64,000 bases of DNA from NCBI GenBank assembly GCA_031769625.1, contig JAUIMM010000040.1, forward strand, positions 17,186,001-17,250,000, in the 5' to 3' direction. The notes beneath the pieces were generated by a model. It worked only from the letters and a program-made list of their open reading frames with translations. It searched no databases and was not told the origin of the DNA. The number at the start of each line of letters is the position of its first letter. The stretch's first letter is position 1. This stretch comes from Taudactylus pleione. Taxonomy: Eukaryota > Chordata > Amphibia > Anura > Myobatrachidae. Made by a program: the position numbers and the translations under genes. Below are positions 22,858 to 35,093 of this stretch, one piece after another.

Positions 22858-24950
22858 ATCTACAAAGGCTATGATAGTACGAATGTCAAGATGGTGAACA
22901 TTGCCGCAGATGGACTAGCTGATTATGATGAGATTACATGACTGGTCAACAAGCGCTATGTGAGTGCACCTAAAGCATGTTGGAGGTTACTTGAGTTCAC
23001 AATGCAATCAAACTCGCAAACTGTCCAGAAGTTAGCTATTCATCCGCCAAGATATCACAATGTCTACATCCTAGAGGACACAGATGTCGCTGACTTGGTC
23101 CAAACAAGAACATGCCAAGACAACTTTGACACCATTTTTCGAACTCAATCACAATGACCCTAAAGTCAGATTGATTTTGTACCCAAAAGAGTATTTATTT
23201 GACAAAAAACATTGGAAAAGAAGGCAAAAGAGTTGTTTAGCTATCGGCTGTGACTACACCGTCAGCCCAAAACATGAGAAAACCTTCACACTTCATCACC
23301 TACAGGTCAGTGTGCCTGGGCTGACATCTTTTGATGACCTGAAGACCTTTAATGGAACAGTCCACAAAACTTTCAAGAAAGCTGCTATTGCACGGAATCT
23401 TTTCAAATCTTGACACACAATATGAAATTGCACTCGAAGAAGCTTCCTATCACCAGATGTCCAAACAGTTCAGAGCAATGTTTTCTTACATTTGTGCTTT
23501 TGTGGACTAAAAGACCTTATGGCACTTTTCTTGAAATTCGAGATAACTTTAACTGAAAACTTCCATAGAACTCTCTCACTAGAGATTAGTCGCAAAAAGG
23601 AACTTTTTGAAATTGGTACAATACTTTTGTCACATTTGTTGAGCCTCAGAGATTTAGGTCTGCCACAAGTCCCATGCCACAAACTGTCTTTGAAGCAGAA
23701 ACTAAACAAGCGATTACTGACACTATGATTTACAAACTTAATTCAGAACAAAAAGCTTAATTTGATCATATAGTGGCATGTGACACTAACCAAGAAACAA
23801 GTACAAATTACTTTTTCATTTCTGGTGCTGGTGGCTGTGGAAAGACTTTTTTGTATGAAGCATTGTTACATTTCTTTTGTGGCAAAGGCATGAAATATTC
23901 CACTGTAGCATGGACAGGCATTGTAGCAATGTTCCTCCCAGGAGAACATACAAGCCACAGCATCTTCAAATTCCTGATTCCTTTTTCAATAATTCAGTTA
24001 GTTCTATCAAGCCAAGTTCTAAAGCTGGAAAAGGACTGAAATCGAAATGGGTCTACATTTTTGATGAGGCTTCCATGATCGCTGCTACTACCCTGACCTG
24101 TCTTGATTGTTTATTCCTTGACATCGAAAATAATGAACAATAATTTAGTGGCAAGTTCTTGATATTTTGAGGAGATTTTCTGCCCATAGTCCCTCATTCA
24201 GCAGGGGGAACCATTATCAAGAACTGTCTGAAATTGTGCCCACTATGGCCACACTTTGAAAAGTATCTCCTAACACAGAACATGCATACAAACTGTAACG
24301 AGGTTGCATTCACCGAATTTCTATCTGCAGCTGGTTCTGGCCAAGCTAATTTTCCAGATTCATCTTTCATTCGAATCCCAAATTAAATGTTATGCAAGGG
24401 TGACATTATTGATACAATATATGGCATTAACAGTTAAATAGTTTCTGAATTATGAACTGAAAGATACTCAAACATTCTATGACTGAAAAAGGGTACAGTT
24501 GTGATGCTCATCAGGAACCTGGACACAAGGCAAGGTTTAGTCAATGGCACATGTATGATCATAAAGTAGCTCTTCCAAAATAAAACTTCTGTGGAAATGA
24601 TGTGCAGAGAACATAAGGGGTTGTTGCACACCTTGCCACGCATTCTGCTGACTCCAAGCGACAGCACTTTCCCTTTTACGAACAAATGGATTACATTTCT
24701 GATCAAATCGTCCTTTGCAATGACAATGAATAACAGTCAAGGACAGACACTTGCCAAAGTTGGAATATACCTGCCAGAACCAGTCTGCTCTATGTTGCCC
24801 TATCTCGAGCAAAATCAAAGGATTCTGTTGCAGTAAAGCTCACTCACAAAGATGCACCTAGAGTACCTGCTACAAATGGATGGACTCAAAAATACTGTCT
24901 TTACTGAAGTCTTTGAATGAATTTGTAAAACATTTTGTCAATCAAATAAA
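22843..24950 (+). pseudogene. Helitron Rep/PIF1-type helicase relic, 3' part
   Basis: Continues the Helitron protein of 7356-7757 in the same frame: KYIYKGYD, then KRYVSAPKACWR, a block typical of Helitron proteins. From 23773 the PIF1-like helicase begins, with Walker A GAGGCGKT (about 23824-23847) and Walker B FDEASM near 24060. GDFLPIVP (about 24170), an RNLDTRQGLVNGT block (24510) and FAMTMNNSQGQTL (24715) are further helicase motifs. Such proteins drive rolling-circle transposition. Several stops and frameshifts (near 22940, 23160, 23415, 24040, 24140) make it inactive. An AATAAA lies near 24945. I could not identify a CTRR end with its hairpin. Confidence 0.8.
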
Positions 24951-25019
24951 GTTTACATTAGTTGCTTGATATGAGTTTATTCTTTTTTTTACAAAAAGTA
25001 ATCTTTGATTTCTACTAGA

Positions 25020-25275
25020 AATGTTACTTTTCAGATGCCCATGTTTACTCATCATCTTTGCTCAGCAGCAATCTAATTGCTGGTCAGATAGTATGCATGT
25101 CCTATTATGTGAGGGTAATATTTGAACAGTGCAACTAAAGAGGTAACATCTGCAAACATGTGCTCAAAGCTACATTGTTTAAAGTACTGCTCAGTTAGTT
25201 ATGAAATGGGATTGTTCTGATATGATGCAGTATTTGCATATGTTATTAAGAGGCAATGCTTCCTTTTGGATTATA
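25020..25275 (+). repeat. Dispersed repeat, first copy, left part
   Basis: Matches the inverse complement of about 29000-29240, including AGCAGCAATCTAATTG and GATTGTTCTGATA. The copy is cut by the mariner at 25276 and resumes at 28057. Confidence 0.75.
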
Positions 25276-25339
25276 GGAGGGCTGATTGAAAAGTAATGAG
25301 ACTGATTTTTTTATTCAGAATCAGATGACTCCACAGGAT

Positions 25340-25480
25340 CTGAACATTTTTATTTAACAAAGTAGAGTCCTTTACATTTCAACAATGATTCAAAGATGTA
25401 CAGTAGACTGTTTTGTGATATTACTTTTAGTGTGCAGCTGTGGCACTTTCCACTTCATCATCTGTTGACAACTTCTTTCT
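25340..25480 (-). pseudogene. Mariner transposase C-terminal remnant
   Basis: On the minus strand the translation contains STDDEVESA, matching the conserved ST/SDEEV.SAV block near the end of mariner transposases. The rest is eroded, and it lies between the minisatellite and the left terminal repeat. The DDD catalytic core between this piece and the N-terminal piece is not recognisable. Confidence 0.4.
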
Positions 25481-25799
25481 GTGCAGTTGTTTTCTCTGGG
25501 TTGGCAATGCCCATATCATTCCTGAGGGATGGAGTTGGTTGGAACGGTCATAGGAGGCTGAAGTGGAGACATGGTAGGCATGAGCCAAGACTTCCTCATG
25601 AATGAGGTGAGGGGTAGAGTAGCTGTAGAGGATGATGGGCCTGAAAGCAAGGACAGGAATGCAATGTCTTTATTAACAGCGAGTAGTAATGAGAACTGGA
25701 GATAATGATACTATATAGATGAGCAGAATTGGGTTGGGACCGATGATGCTGGATTGTTGAGTAGGGCCTGAATGACTGGTAAAGCTGAACTGAAGAGCT

Positions 25800-26140
25800 A
25801 GATCGGTTTGAGACTGATAGTGATGAACTGGAGTTCTGAATCGGTTGGAGACCAATGAAGATTAGTTGATATCCTGGAGTGGTTGAGACCAATGATGATG
25901 AATTGGATTTCTGAATAAGTTTGGGACCGATGATGAATGTATTGGATGGGACCAATATTTAGAGATGACAGATGGAATCGATGATTGGAGATATTGGATG
26001 AGACCAATGATTGGAGGTATTGTATTGGACCGATGATTGGTAGTATTGAATGAGACAGATGTTTGAAGGTATTGAATGAGACTAATGATTGGAGATATCG
26101 GATAGGACTATGATTAGAGGTATCGCCTGGAACTGATGGA
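25800..26140. repeat. Minisatellite, unit about 28 bp
   Basis: Diverged tandem copies built on GATGATTGGAGGTATTGAAT and GAGACCAAT, lying in the middle of the mariner between its transposase remnants. Confidence 0.75.
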
Positions 26141-26299
26141 GGCAGTAAGAACAAGTCTCAGTGGTAAAACCAGACTGGAGTGCAAGATGGTATTGGAGAC
26201 TTGTTTACCAGATTTAGGAACTTAATATAATTGACTAGGACCATTCAGATACTGAGTACCTGGGACCTCAGCACAGATCTGTAACTTCAGCAAGAAGCA

Positions 26300-26592
26300 A
26301 CTTTCTACTGGCAATGTGGGTTTCTGGATACCCACCTAGCACACACGTGATAGATTTTCAGTTCCTTTGTCACAATATGCTGAACCCGTTTGAATGCCTA
26401 GTGAAGCTGAAAGTTCACGTAAAGTTAACCTTCTGTCATTTTGCGAAATCTCCACAGTTTTGGCAATGTTTCTCCACCATATACTTGCTATAACATTTCA
26501 TTAGTTTCATTTCCACTTTTTCCAAGTTGAAAACAAAATTCAATCACACATCTCTGACATCATCTCACAGACACGTCTTCTTCATCCGCCAT
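26300..26592 (-). pseudogene. Mariner transposase N-terminal remnant
   Basis: Reading from an ATG at 26592 on the minus strand, the pieces match the helix-turn-helix DNA-binding region of mariner transposases: QRCVIEFCFQLGKSGNETNEML, then VYGGETLPK and, after an internal deletion and frameshifts, a VRELSASLGI-like stretch and a KELKIYHVCARWV block. At least three stops or frameshifts are present. The reading is a family match by eye. Confidence 0.65.
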
Positions 26593-26759
26593 GATGAAAC
26601 ATATGAAGATCTTCCACTGTTATGGTAGTCTGCGAGCAGATGACCAGAATAACCTGTAAGGAGAGAGACACAGACAATGTGGTAAAAATTAAACTGGTGA
26701 CTTTAATGTCACTAAAAACTGGAAACAGAAAGAGTAACCTAAAGTTCTAAACAGAAGAG

Positions 26760-27430
26760 ATGGCTGAACGCCAGTGGTGTGGCTGAACGCCGGTGAGGTA
26801 GGAAAGCAAATTATATGGCTGCGCAGCAAGCAGAATAGTCAGAGACCATAGGTGTGGTTATTGAGCCATGGATGCGGATAGTGAGCCGATAATATAGCTG
26901 GTAAGCTGACATTGCAGCAGTTGCACCGATGATGCGGCAAATGAGCCGGTGATTTGGCTAGGGAGCCAGTGATGTAGCCAGTAACCTTATGGTGTGACGA
27001 TTGTGCTGATGGTATGGCTAGTGAGCCGGTAATATAGCTGATGAGCTGGTGAGGCGGCGATTGCGCCAATGAAGCAGCTAGTGAGCCAATAATATAGCTG
27101 GTGAGGTGGTGATTGCACCGATGATGCAGCTAGGGAGCCAGTAAAGTAGCTTGTAAGCTTATGGTGCAGCGATTGCCATGATGATGTGGCTAGTGAGCCG
27201 ATTATATAGCTCTCGAGCAGATGGTGTGGCAATTGCACTGATGACGAGGATAATGAGCCGATGATGCAGCAAAGGAACCGGTGATGTAGCCAGTACACGG
27301 ATGGTGCAGCAATTATGCCGATGATGCGGCTTGGGAGCCGGTAATGTATCTTGTAATCTGACGGTGCGGTGATTTTGCCGATGTTGTGGCCAGGGAGCCG
27401 GTGACACAGAAACCTGATGACAGGCAAGTG
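26760..27430. repeat. Minisatellite, higher-order unit about 60 bp
   Basis: Roughly ten diverged copies of a unit that includes GATTGCGCCGATGATGCGGC and AGTGAGCCGGTAATATAGCT, upstream of the mariner transposase remnant. It gives long spurious frames on the minus strand that should not be read as genes. Confidence 0.75.
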
Positions 27431-28056
27431 GGCTCAGACGTAGCTGGTACATAAGCTAAAGGCACCGGGGTGGAGAATACTGCAGGTGGAGTTAGTGGTT
27501 CACCAAACTAAAGATGCAAGTGGCAGCAATCCAGCAGGGTTGAATACCATCAGAACAAGGATACTATCACAGAGGTACTGGAAACAACAGCAACTGAGGA
27601 AACTCTGGAAAGTCAGACAGTTCAGACAGTATAACAAGCACTGAGTGCAGGGCTGGCTGTAACTTGAAGGAAGCAGGGCCCAATCACAACCAATTCCTGG
27701 AGAGTAATTCCTAATAAATGGCATGTGTGTACCTGCTCTGCAGGCAGACAGCTGGTTGATTAGTGAGCACATGATGTGAGCACACAGATAGGCAGGAATG
27801 ACAGGCTAAGCTGTACACAAACAGAGCAGTATATGAAACCGTATCCAGTAGCAATGAAAAACTGGGACCTGCGACCACGATGATCCATTACCCATGGATC
27901 CTAACATCTACTCGCTGTGACAAAACAAAGAAAACTGCAGCAGTCCAACCACAGGTTCAAACACTATGAGCTTTACAATAACCAGCATAGCATTGCAATG
28001 TCTACTTATGGGACAGAAAAACAGAGGCAGTCTCATTACTTTTCAATCAGCCCTCT

Positions 28057-28235
28057 TACATATGAGTTATGTCATCAACCTGTGTTTAAACTGCATCCCT
28101 TAGAAGCAGTCCATTTTTATATAATAGATATAAAATCTATACCATTAGCTTAATTTCTATAGCATTCCTCAGGAGATTCAAGAAGTAAAATTATATTGTT
28201 ATCCACTGTGACAGTGTTAATATTAATATTCAGAC
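28057..28235 (+). repeat. Dispersed repeat, first copy, right part
   Basis: Continues the repeat of 25020-25275 after the mariner: GAGTTATGTCATCAACCTGT and TATCCACTGTGACA match the inverse complement of about 28875-28990. Confidence 0.75.
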
Positions 28236-28870
28236 AAATTCAACAACGGTGAGGGATTCAGCATTTAGTTATGGTGAGATCCACCATCCAATTACACTGA
28301 TGCCTGTTTTCTGGCGTTAGCTTGTCGCACTAGTTCAATCACTTTGCCAGTATACTTCTTCCTAATTAGGGATCAGATCATATATACATACATTTATTAT
28401 ATTATGTTATTAGGCATTATTTGTGCTTTTTAGGCTGGTTACATTATTATTTCTATATGTTCATAAATCTATTTCAACAAGTTTTATTAATTCACCACTA
28501 AATCACTATCAGTAGCTTCAGTACAATTAGCTTAAAACTATGCATTTCTACTTTTATGTACCATTCTTGAATTTAGGAAAATCATTAGAGGATAATACAA
28601 ATCCCACTGATCTCTAAATAAAAGTTGAGATTAATAGTGGCAGGTAAGGGATTTCAGTAACACCTTGTGAGAAGCTTCTATCAGCTGATAATTCTTGTTA
28701 GAATCAGCCTGGATACTAGTTCCTATGCACACTTATTTGACAACGAGACCACTAAAAGATTGTGTCACTATATGCGGGATCAATATGTGTTCACATCATA
28801 AAATATATATTTCTATTCGGAGTTGTACAAATAGTCATGTAATGTGTAACAGATAGTCTAAATGGTAATA
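28236..28870. other. No gene seen
   Basis: AT-rich spacer between the two inverted repeat copies, with no recognisable feature. Confidence 0.5.
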
Positions 28871-28874
28871 CTAA

Positions 28875-29240
28875 CAATGTCACAGTGGATATGTGACAAT
28901 GTAATTTTACCATATTTTTACCATTATATAAAAAAGTACTGTTTCTGCGGGATGCTGTTTAAATACAGGTTGATGACATAACTCATGTATATGTAATCCA
29001 ACAGAATTCAGTGCCTCCTAAAACATATTCAAATACAGCACCGTATCAGAACAATCCCAGATCAAAGCTACATATAAATAACTAACTGAGGGGTATGGTA
29101 AATGATGCAACTTTGAGTGCATGTTTGCACGTTACCACTTTAATTGCACTGTTCAAATAATATTACCCTTACATAACAGGTCATGCCTACTATCTGACCA
29201 ACAATTAGATTGCTGCTGAGTAAACATGGACATCTGAAAT
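28875..29240 (-). repeat. Dispersed repeat, second copy, uninterrupted
   Basis: Inverse copy of 25020-25275 joined to 28057-28235. It contains the equivalent of the mariner target without an insert and so shows the pre-insertion state. Confidence 0.75.
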
Positions 29241-30105
29241 TTGACACTACATACCATTGTATACATTATATATAACATCATTTGAGACAGGTTGTGAATG
29301 CCTTGTGACCCTTGAGACAATCCCAGTGTTAGATGAGAACCTGGCAGGAATCATATTCAAGAATGGACAACTGAAGATAGGATACAGTGTATCAATCTTT
29401 AGTTGGGTTATTTGTAACCAAGAAAATAACAGATACATTTAGAATAACAGTTGGAGATTCCATTTGATACAATAATAGAACAGCTAGGATAAACCAACTC
29501 ATCTAAACTATCTGTAATGTATTGTAGAACATTATTGCAATACCGTAGCCTTTCTTTTAGTACACAGATTCTCTATCTTTTTCACTAAGTTTTTAGTTTA
29601 TTTTTAATATTTCGCTCCTTATAAAGTTACTATATTATGGGTGTTTTTATCTATGAAATAATAAAAGTTATATTATAATTTCACTGAATCTTTGATCCTA
29701 TAGTGAACTGTCATGAACATTTCTTTTCCTTCTCTCTTTTACTATATTGTACTGATATAAGAGCTGAGACAGTAGCACATCCACTAGAAGAAGTATATAT
29801 AGGTGTATATAATCCATAAAGTAAGGAATTACTTGGAAGCAATATTTGTTGGATAATAGGATCAGCAGAATTATTTCAATTAAGTAATTCTAGTGCAGGA
29901 TAATTTCTCCACTTTTGCCGGATGGGTAATATAAAAGTCTTATGAATTTGTTGCAAGGTCCATTTATCAGCTAAAGCTAGATCTATTCTGGAGTATGTCT
30001 TCTGTAAGTGTGAGAAAAAGTAATAATCCCGAACCATTGGATGTCATGCATGCCACACATCAGACATCATATTCTGCAAGAACTTGTCTAAAAGCCTGAG
30101 GGGGA
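29241..30105. other. No gene seen
   Basis: AT-rich sequence. A 61-63 residue open frame occurs on both strands near 29250-29440 and has no family resemblance. Confidence 0.5.
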
Positions 30106-30107
30106 AA

Positions 30108-30272
30108 TTAATTAAACGTTGGAGAGAGATAAAGTGAAAAAAGATAAAGTACCAACCAATCAGCTTCTAACTGCAATTTTTCAAATACAGCCTGTAAAAT
30201 TACAGTTATGAGCTAATTTCTTGGTACTTTATCTCTCTCCACTTTATTGCTCTCCAAGCTTTGATGCATTTC
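30108..30272. mobile_element. Palindromic MITE (GGAGAGAGATAAAGT type)
   Basis: About 165 bp forming one imperfect hairpin: GTTGGAGAGAGATAAAGT on the left, its complement CTTTATCTCTCTCC on the right, with ACCAACCAATCAGCTTCTAA facing TTAGGAGC-like sequence in the middle. It has no coding capacity. Confidence 0.65.
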
Positions 30273-30886
30273 ACTGAGAGAGGTCAAGTGGTGGAACTAA
30301 CTTATTCCTTGAACTAGGATGAGACTGGTCCAACGGAAGGTCAATTGCAATCTTAAAATTGCTAAATATCACCAAGGCATGCTAACGTGTTTCTGAAGAG
30401 TAATACAACACAGGGAAGGGGACAGGGGAAAAAAAATAGTAAAAAAAATAAAAACCAAGATGGGCAGAATGAATGCAGAAGAAAAGGAAACATAATAGGC
30501 ATCCATCAAACAGCACATACATTGTAGACAGCAACATATACATTTAAAAATAACTGCATGGACAGTTAAAAAGGACAATTGAACCACAAACATCACAATA
30601 TGACATATCAACTGGAGGGGTAGCAAAATAATACGTAGTTAGGCATAACACATGGCACACAGGACCTGCAATATGTAGGAACAGCCAGAGAAACAGACGT
30701 GACTAAGCCAGGCAGTGACAAGCAAGGTAGCCAAGAGTAATGATAGTATAGATCTAAAGGTTCAATAATTTTGAAAGAATATGGTTAAGAAGCAAACATA
30801 TAAATAACAAATGCAGAGACCACAGATGGAACAAGTGGAACTCTTCATACATCTGAGCCAGCATAGACCAGTCATGCTGTAGCCTA

Positions 30887-31928
30887 AAATAATAAATGGT
30901 GATATGGCAAATGGTGCTATTATCTAGTCAATTTGATATTTAAAAAATAATATAAGAGATGATAATAAAGCTTATACTTAGCTTGAATCATATAGTGGTT
31001 GTGTCTTATAGTAGTTGATGTCTTCGATGTTGGTTTAAGTAATCAGAAAACATGAAAAATAGAAAACATTTTATTGCATCAATGAGAGATAGATAAAAAC
31101 AATTATATTTTGAAAAAGAGTGATATACTTGAAATGCTTTTGCTGTGAGGACTCTATCTGGTGGGACTGTTTTTGGCAGCAATTATACAGAGAAGGTATG
31201 GCCATTTCTTTACAATTATTATAGTGGTGATTTTTTATTTTTTGCATTTTTATCTTTTTATGTGATCCACATATCTCTACTTTATGCTAGCCTTCCCCCC
31301 AGATAATTTTTATTCCACATTTTTTATTCTGTATTATTATTATAATAAATGGAATTACCTTTTTGGACTTTCAAAGATTTTTGCAATAATTATGTCTTTG
31401 AAAGATACATTTATGTGCTTTTTCCCACATTTCACTTTGTGAATATTGGTACGCACCAATTATAAAGATACCATTACAAGCCTCATTATCTTGTTTACAG
31501 TGTAAGTGAGGTACACCACATCTATTTCTATACAACCAAAAGGAATATTTATAAAGGCAGGAGAAAATTACTTACCTATAGTAGTAAAAACCTTGCCTAA
31601 AAGATACCCTTATAGTAGGAGCACTTCCATCTCTTGACGAGTGCGTGAAGGTACCCTCCATTTGTCTATTATTGGATTTTGACTCCTTTTTGGAAACACA
31701 AAATATAATTCTGTGTTTTTATCTATCTCTCATTGATACAATAAAATGTATTCTATTTTTCATATTTTCTGATTACTTAAACCAATATCGAGGTTATCAA
31801 CTACTATAAGCCACAACCACTATATGATTCAAGCTAAATATAAGCTTTCTTATCATCTCTCTATATTATTATTCAACAACAAATTGACTAGATAATAGCG
31901 CCATTTTACACATCACCATTTATTATAT
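30887..31928. mobile_element. Fold-back element with inverted repeats of about 210 bp
   Basis: The left arm (30887-31100) and the right arm (31715-31928) are inverse complements over about 210 bp with scattered mismatches, e.g. AATAATAAATGGTGAT at the outer ends and AATGAGAGATAGATAAAAAC at the inner ends. The 610-bp spacer is AT-rich and non-coding. I could not define the target duplication. Confidence 0.7.
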
Positions 31929-32034
31929 TTGTCTAAATATGGGATCTTCGGGATTGAACCTTTGAAGTGGAAAAAGAGCTGCACTTATTTTTAGTGGAGC
32001 GCCCTAAATCTCCTTATTTAATTTTTTCGAATGC

Positions 32035-32818
32035 TGTAGAATAAGGGCGGGCCACTGTGAAGAAGCACAATAGATGTTCCATTCCTGCAGCATTTTAACA
32101 CCCCCTGGTGAAGCGCAAATGACAGTGGATCCATTATAATACACAATCAATTTAGTCAGAAATCCCTATCTGTAAGAGCTCCAATGTCACCAAAGATCTG
32201 CAAGTCTCCTGTAATTGCTGCTATCCCTGGGAGCACCAGTGGGTTCTACCTTGGCCTTGGGGTTGCAATGTCAATGTATAGGTCAATAGAATGAACTGTA
32301 AGTTTCTGGAAAATATCAGTGGCATAGCTTATGACCCTTGGAATGAACTGCTTTGGGGATACCCCTTATCTTGATATTGTTGTAGCATGAACTGTCCTCC
32401 AAGTCACTGACTTTGTCAGATAATGAAGAAATTTCTGCATCCATAATCTCATGTAGAGTTATCAAGTCATCATGAGACCCAACCACTTTGCCCATTGTGG
32501 TTTTCAAGTGATCCATGTGGTCACCCAACTCATTAATATTTCACTGGCATGACTGAAGATCTGTCTTAAAATCAGCATTCATCTCAGACTTGAGTTATTT
32601 CATGGCTGCAGCCAAAAGAGGCTCGCTTTGATCTAGGGATGCCTGCATGATAGGAGGTGGAGTCACAGAGGCAATGCTAGGAGTCACAAGGGCTGGAGAT
32701 GCCTGTGGGTCAGATGAAGTACCAGTCTTTGCATAGTCAGGTTGATGAGGACATGTTTTTTAATAAACTGACTGGAGGCACATTCTTGGATGGCTTAGAA
32801 TATGTGGGAGCCATTATG
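32035..32818 (-). pseudogene. L1-like LINE ORF1 relic
   Basis: Minus-strand remnant of an L1-type ORF1 (RNA-binding chaperone). A start-like ATGGCTCCC lies near 32815. The best open piece (32528-32316) ends in a heptad-like stretch and LEDSSCYNNIKIRGIPKAVH, the L1 ORF1 signature at the junction of coiled coil and RRM. Downstream pieces match in order: TDIFQKL, a RPR..EPTGAPRD-like stretch and, near 32060, GVKMLQEWN. Internal deletion and many stops. No ORF2 (endonuclease/RT) follows, so the copy is truncated. Confidence 0.65.
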
Positions 32819-33770
32819 GAAAGAGAAGGCTATTAGGTAGAAGGCAGGGCACTAACACAATCACTATACAGTATAATGGAAATGGAAAAGAAGAGTAAAT
32901 TTACATAGGAGTGGTGCAAGTAGTCAATGATAGTTTACCCAGCCACCATAGGAACAGAGAACAGCATAAAGGATCATATTACTACAACCATGGTCAGTCA
33001 GCTGAAATAGGTGGTGTGTGGATGGCTGGGACACAGATTGCACTGTTCCAGTTTGGGAATGCCATGGGAAGCAGAGACAAGGTGGTCCCAGACAATGCTG
33101 GTAATCCATATGTAAAAAAGGTATGGACACCTCAAAGATGAAAGAAAAGAGATAAAAAAATAAATGTAATCAGCATGGGGTCAACTGACCTGTCATTCAG
33201 TAGTTCAAACCAAGGGATACAAATTTGGTTCATAAAGGCTGCCTCCTCACACCCAATCAAATTTTCTTCGTAAAGAGGAATCCAGCAGCCAACAAAGAGC
33301 TGAAAAATAAAAACAGCTCCCAGGAGCCTGATGGAGGATGGAGATATCACTGACACACACAGCTCCATCCAGCAGGGAAAGGGGGACAGGAGGATGCCAC
33401 AGCTGTGGCTTTGAGGAGACTGGTGGTGCACAGTAGAGGATCCGTGGCCACCTGCAAATGGTGCCTGTGAGGCACCATAGGTCAAGAACAATGGGAGCAG
33501 TCAAGGATGTAGAGACACAGAGCAACCTCCTGTCGGAATGAGATGGCATCCCAAGTCCCAGGCCACAAGGCTGGAAACCGCGATGCCAGCAGCCCAGACA
33601 AGGCTCCTGTGGACTCAGCAAGAGCTCCAGAAGACACAGGAGTCAGAAACCCTCAGCAGGACAGTGTGGATGGCAGAAAAAAGCACATCTTTCAGGTGTC
33701 TCAGCAGAGGAAGCCAAAAGTTAATCTGCTCAATATGGCGATCATAAAGTTAATGTATATACTGTAGTAA
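32819..33770 (-). other. Probable L1 5' region, non-coding
   Basis: The sequence upstream of the ORF1 relic is richer in GC than its surroundings and holds overlapping open frames on both strands without family resemblance. Its place suggests the LINE 5' UTR, but I have no internal match to prove it. Confidence 0.3.
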
Positions 33771-35037
33771 ATAATATATCTTTGTCACATTCCTTCACTT
33801 CTTTAGCCAGGTGCTGACATACATTTAATACTGTAGGTTTCTAGAAATTTGGAAAATGTATTATCATCTGGTTTCTGAGTGTATAAATTACACTTAAAAT
33901 GACAGCTATGAAAAATAATGTATAATCACAATGTTTTAGTTCTTTAAACAATATTCCACCTATTAGTATATCAGTTCCATCTACTAGTTGCAAAAACAAT
34001 TTATGTACTGTTTTGAAACATAAAATAATAGTTTTCTTTATGTAAACATACCAGTAACCATAATCTAAACTTTAACATGTAATATAAATGAAATGGTTAA
34101 AATATTTTTTGCAATTTTTTCCCCAATATTAATTCTAAGGTTTTACAAACATAATTTATATTTATTGTATTGAACTTTAACAAGCTGCACAATCTCTAGG
34201 GACATTTCACCATAATTTTGATTTACATAATGTTTTTACCCTTCATTTATTTCATGTGTGAACATATTTTATAAACTGATGAACTGGCTTTCACCATGAA
34301 TAATTAAACTGCAAAACATATATCAGTCAGAGGAAAGATTTGAAGTTGTCAAGAGGAGTACTCTGAGAATTCTTCAAGATTTATAGTTATGATTCTTTGA
34401 AGCTATAGCACTTTAGAGTATGAATCATCTTTTTTTTAATTTATGCATGTATCATACTAATGATAATTATTAAAAACATTTAGGTGCAGCTATTTTATGG
34501 AAAGTTAAACAACACATAAAATTTTTGGAAGTAAGTTGTTTACCATTACAGATATTCCAAATCTTTAATAGTTATAAAGTAATCTTTAGTTTTATACACT
34601 TTTTGTTTTTTGCTTTTTGTTGTCTAAGGATTTATTAAAAATGTAAATATATTTAATGATGAATATTTAATTTAATTCATAACAAACAGCTTTAAAAATA
34701 TCACTCCTTTTCATAATGTTTGTAAACTTTGTGGACACGTCCTTTTGTTCTGATCCACCATTCTGTACTAATATCTTTACTAGACAGCAAGTCAGCCACT
34801 AATGATCAAAGAGGTATTAGGCTTCTCTACTCCAGAGGGTATATTTATTAAAGGTCGATTTTAATTGAATTTCATCGATTTAAAATCAATCAAAATCGAT
34901 TATCGATCTTTAGTAAATATATCCCCTTCTTTCCTATAGTTCAGTATTCGATAGTGATTTCAAATATAAAAACTCTATCCTATCACACACGTCCAAACAT
35001 CTCAACTAGAAACCAAATGTAATACAATATAACAATC
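33771..35037. other. AT-rich, no gene; small MITE inside
   Basis: Very AT-rich. The only structure I see is the short palindromic MITE at 34836-34926. Confidence 0.5.
34836..34926. mobile_element. Short palindromic MITE (GGGTATATTTAYTAAAG termini)
   Basis: A 91-bp hairpin. It begins GGGTATATTTATTAAAGG and ends CTTTAGTAAATATATCCCC, with an AT-rich inverted centre (ATCGATTTAAAATC and relatives). Its termini resemble those of the MITE at 53571. Confidence 0.6.

Positions 35038-35092
<55 letters not shown>
35038..35092. repeat. (AGT)n microsatellite
   Basis: A near-perfect trinucleotide run of about 18 units followed by AATAATAAT. Confidence 0.95.

Positions 35093-35093
<1 letters not shown>

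Larger units (their letters stand above)
25276..28056 (-). mobile_element. Mariner-type transposon relic
   Basis: Terminal inverted repeats of about 30 bp (GAGGGCTGATTGAAAAGTAATGAGACTG at both ends, inverted) flanked by TA duplications at 25274-25275 and 28057-28058, as for Tc1/mariner. It is 2.78 kb, about twice the usual length, because of two minisatellite tracts. Transposase remnants lie on the minus strand. Confidence 0.8.

Noticed and set aside
25010..25020. CTAG as the Helitron 3' end
   Set aside because: No 16-20 bp hairpin precedes it and the following base is not T, so I do not mark the Helitron terminus.
26760..27430. Long minus-strand open frames (97 and 146 residues)
   Set aside because: They come from a minisatellite whose period is near a multiple of three. 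Residues repeat with it and no start context or homology is seen.
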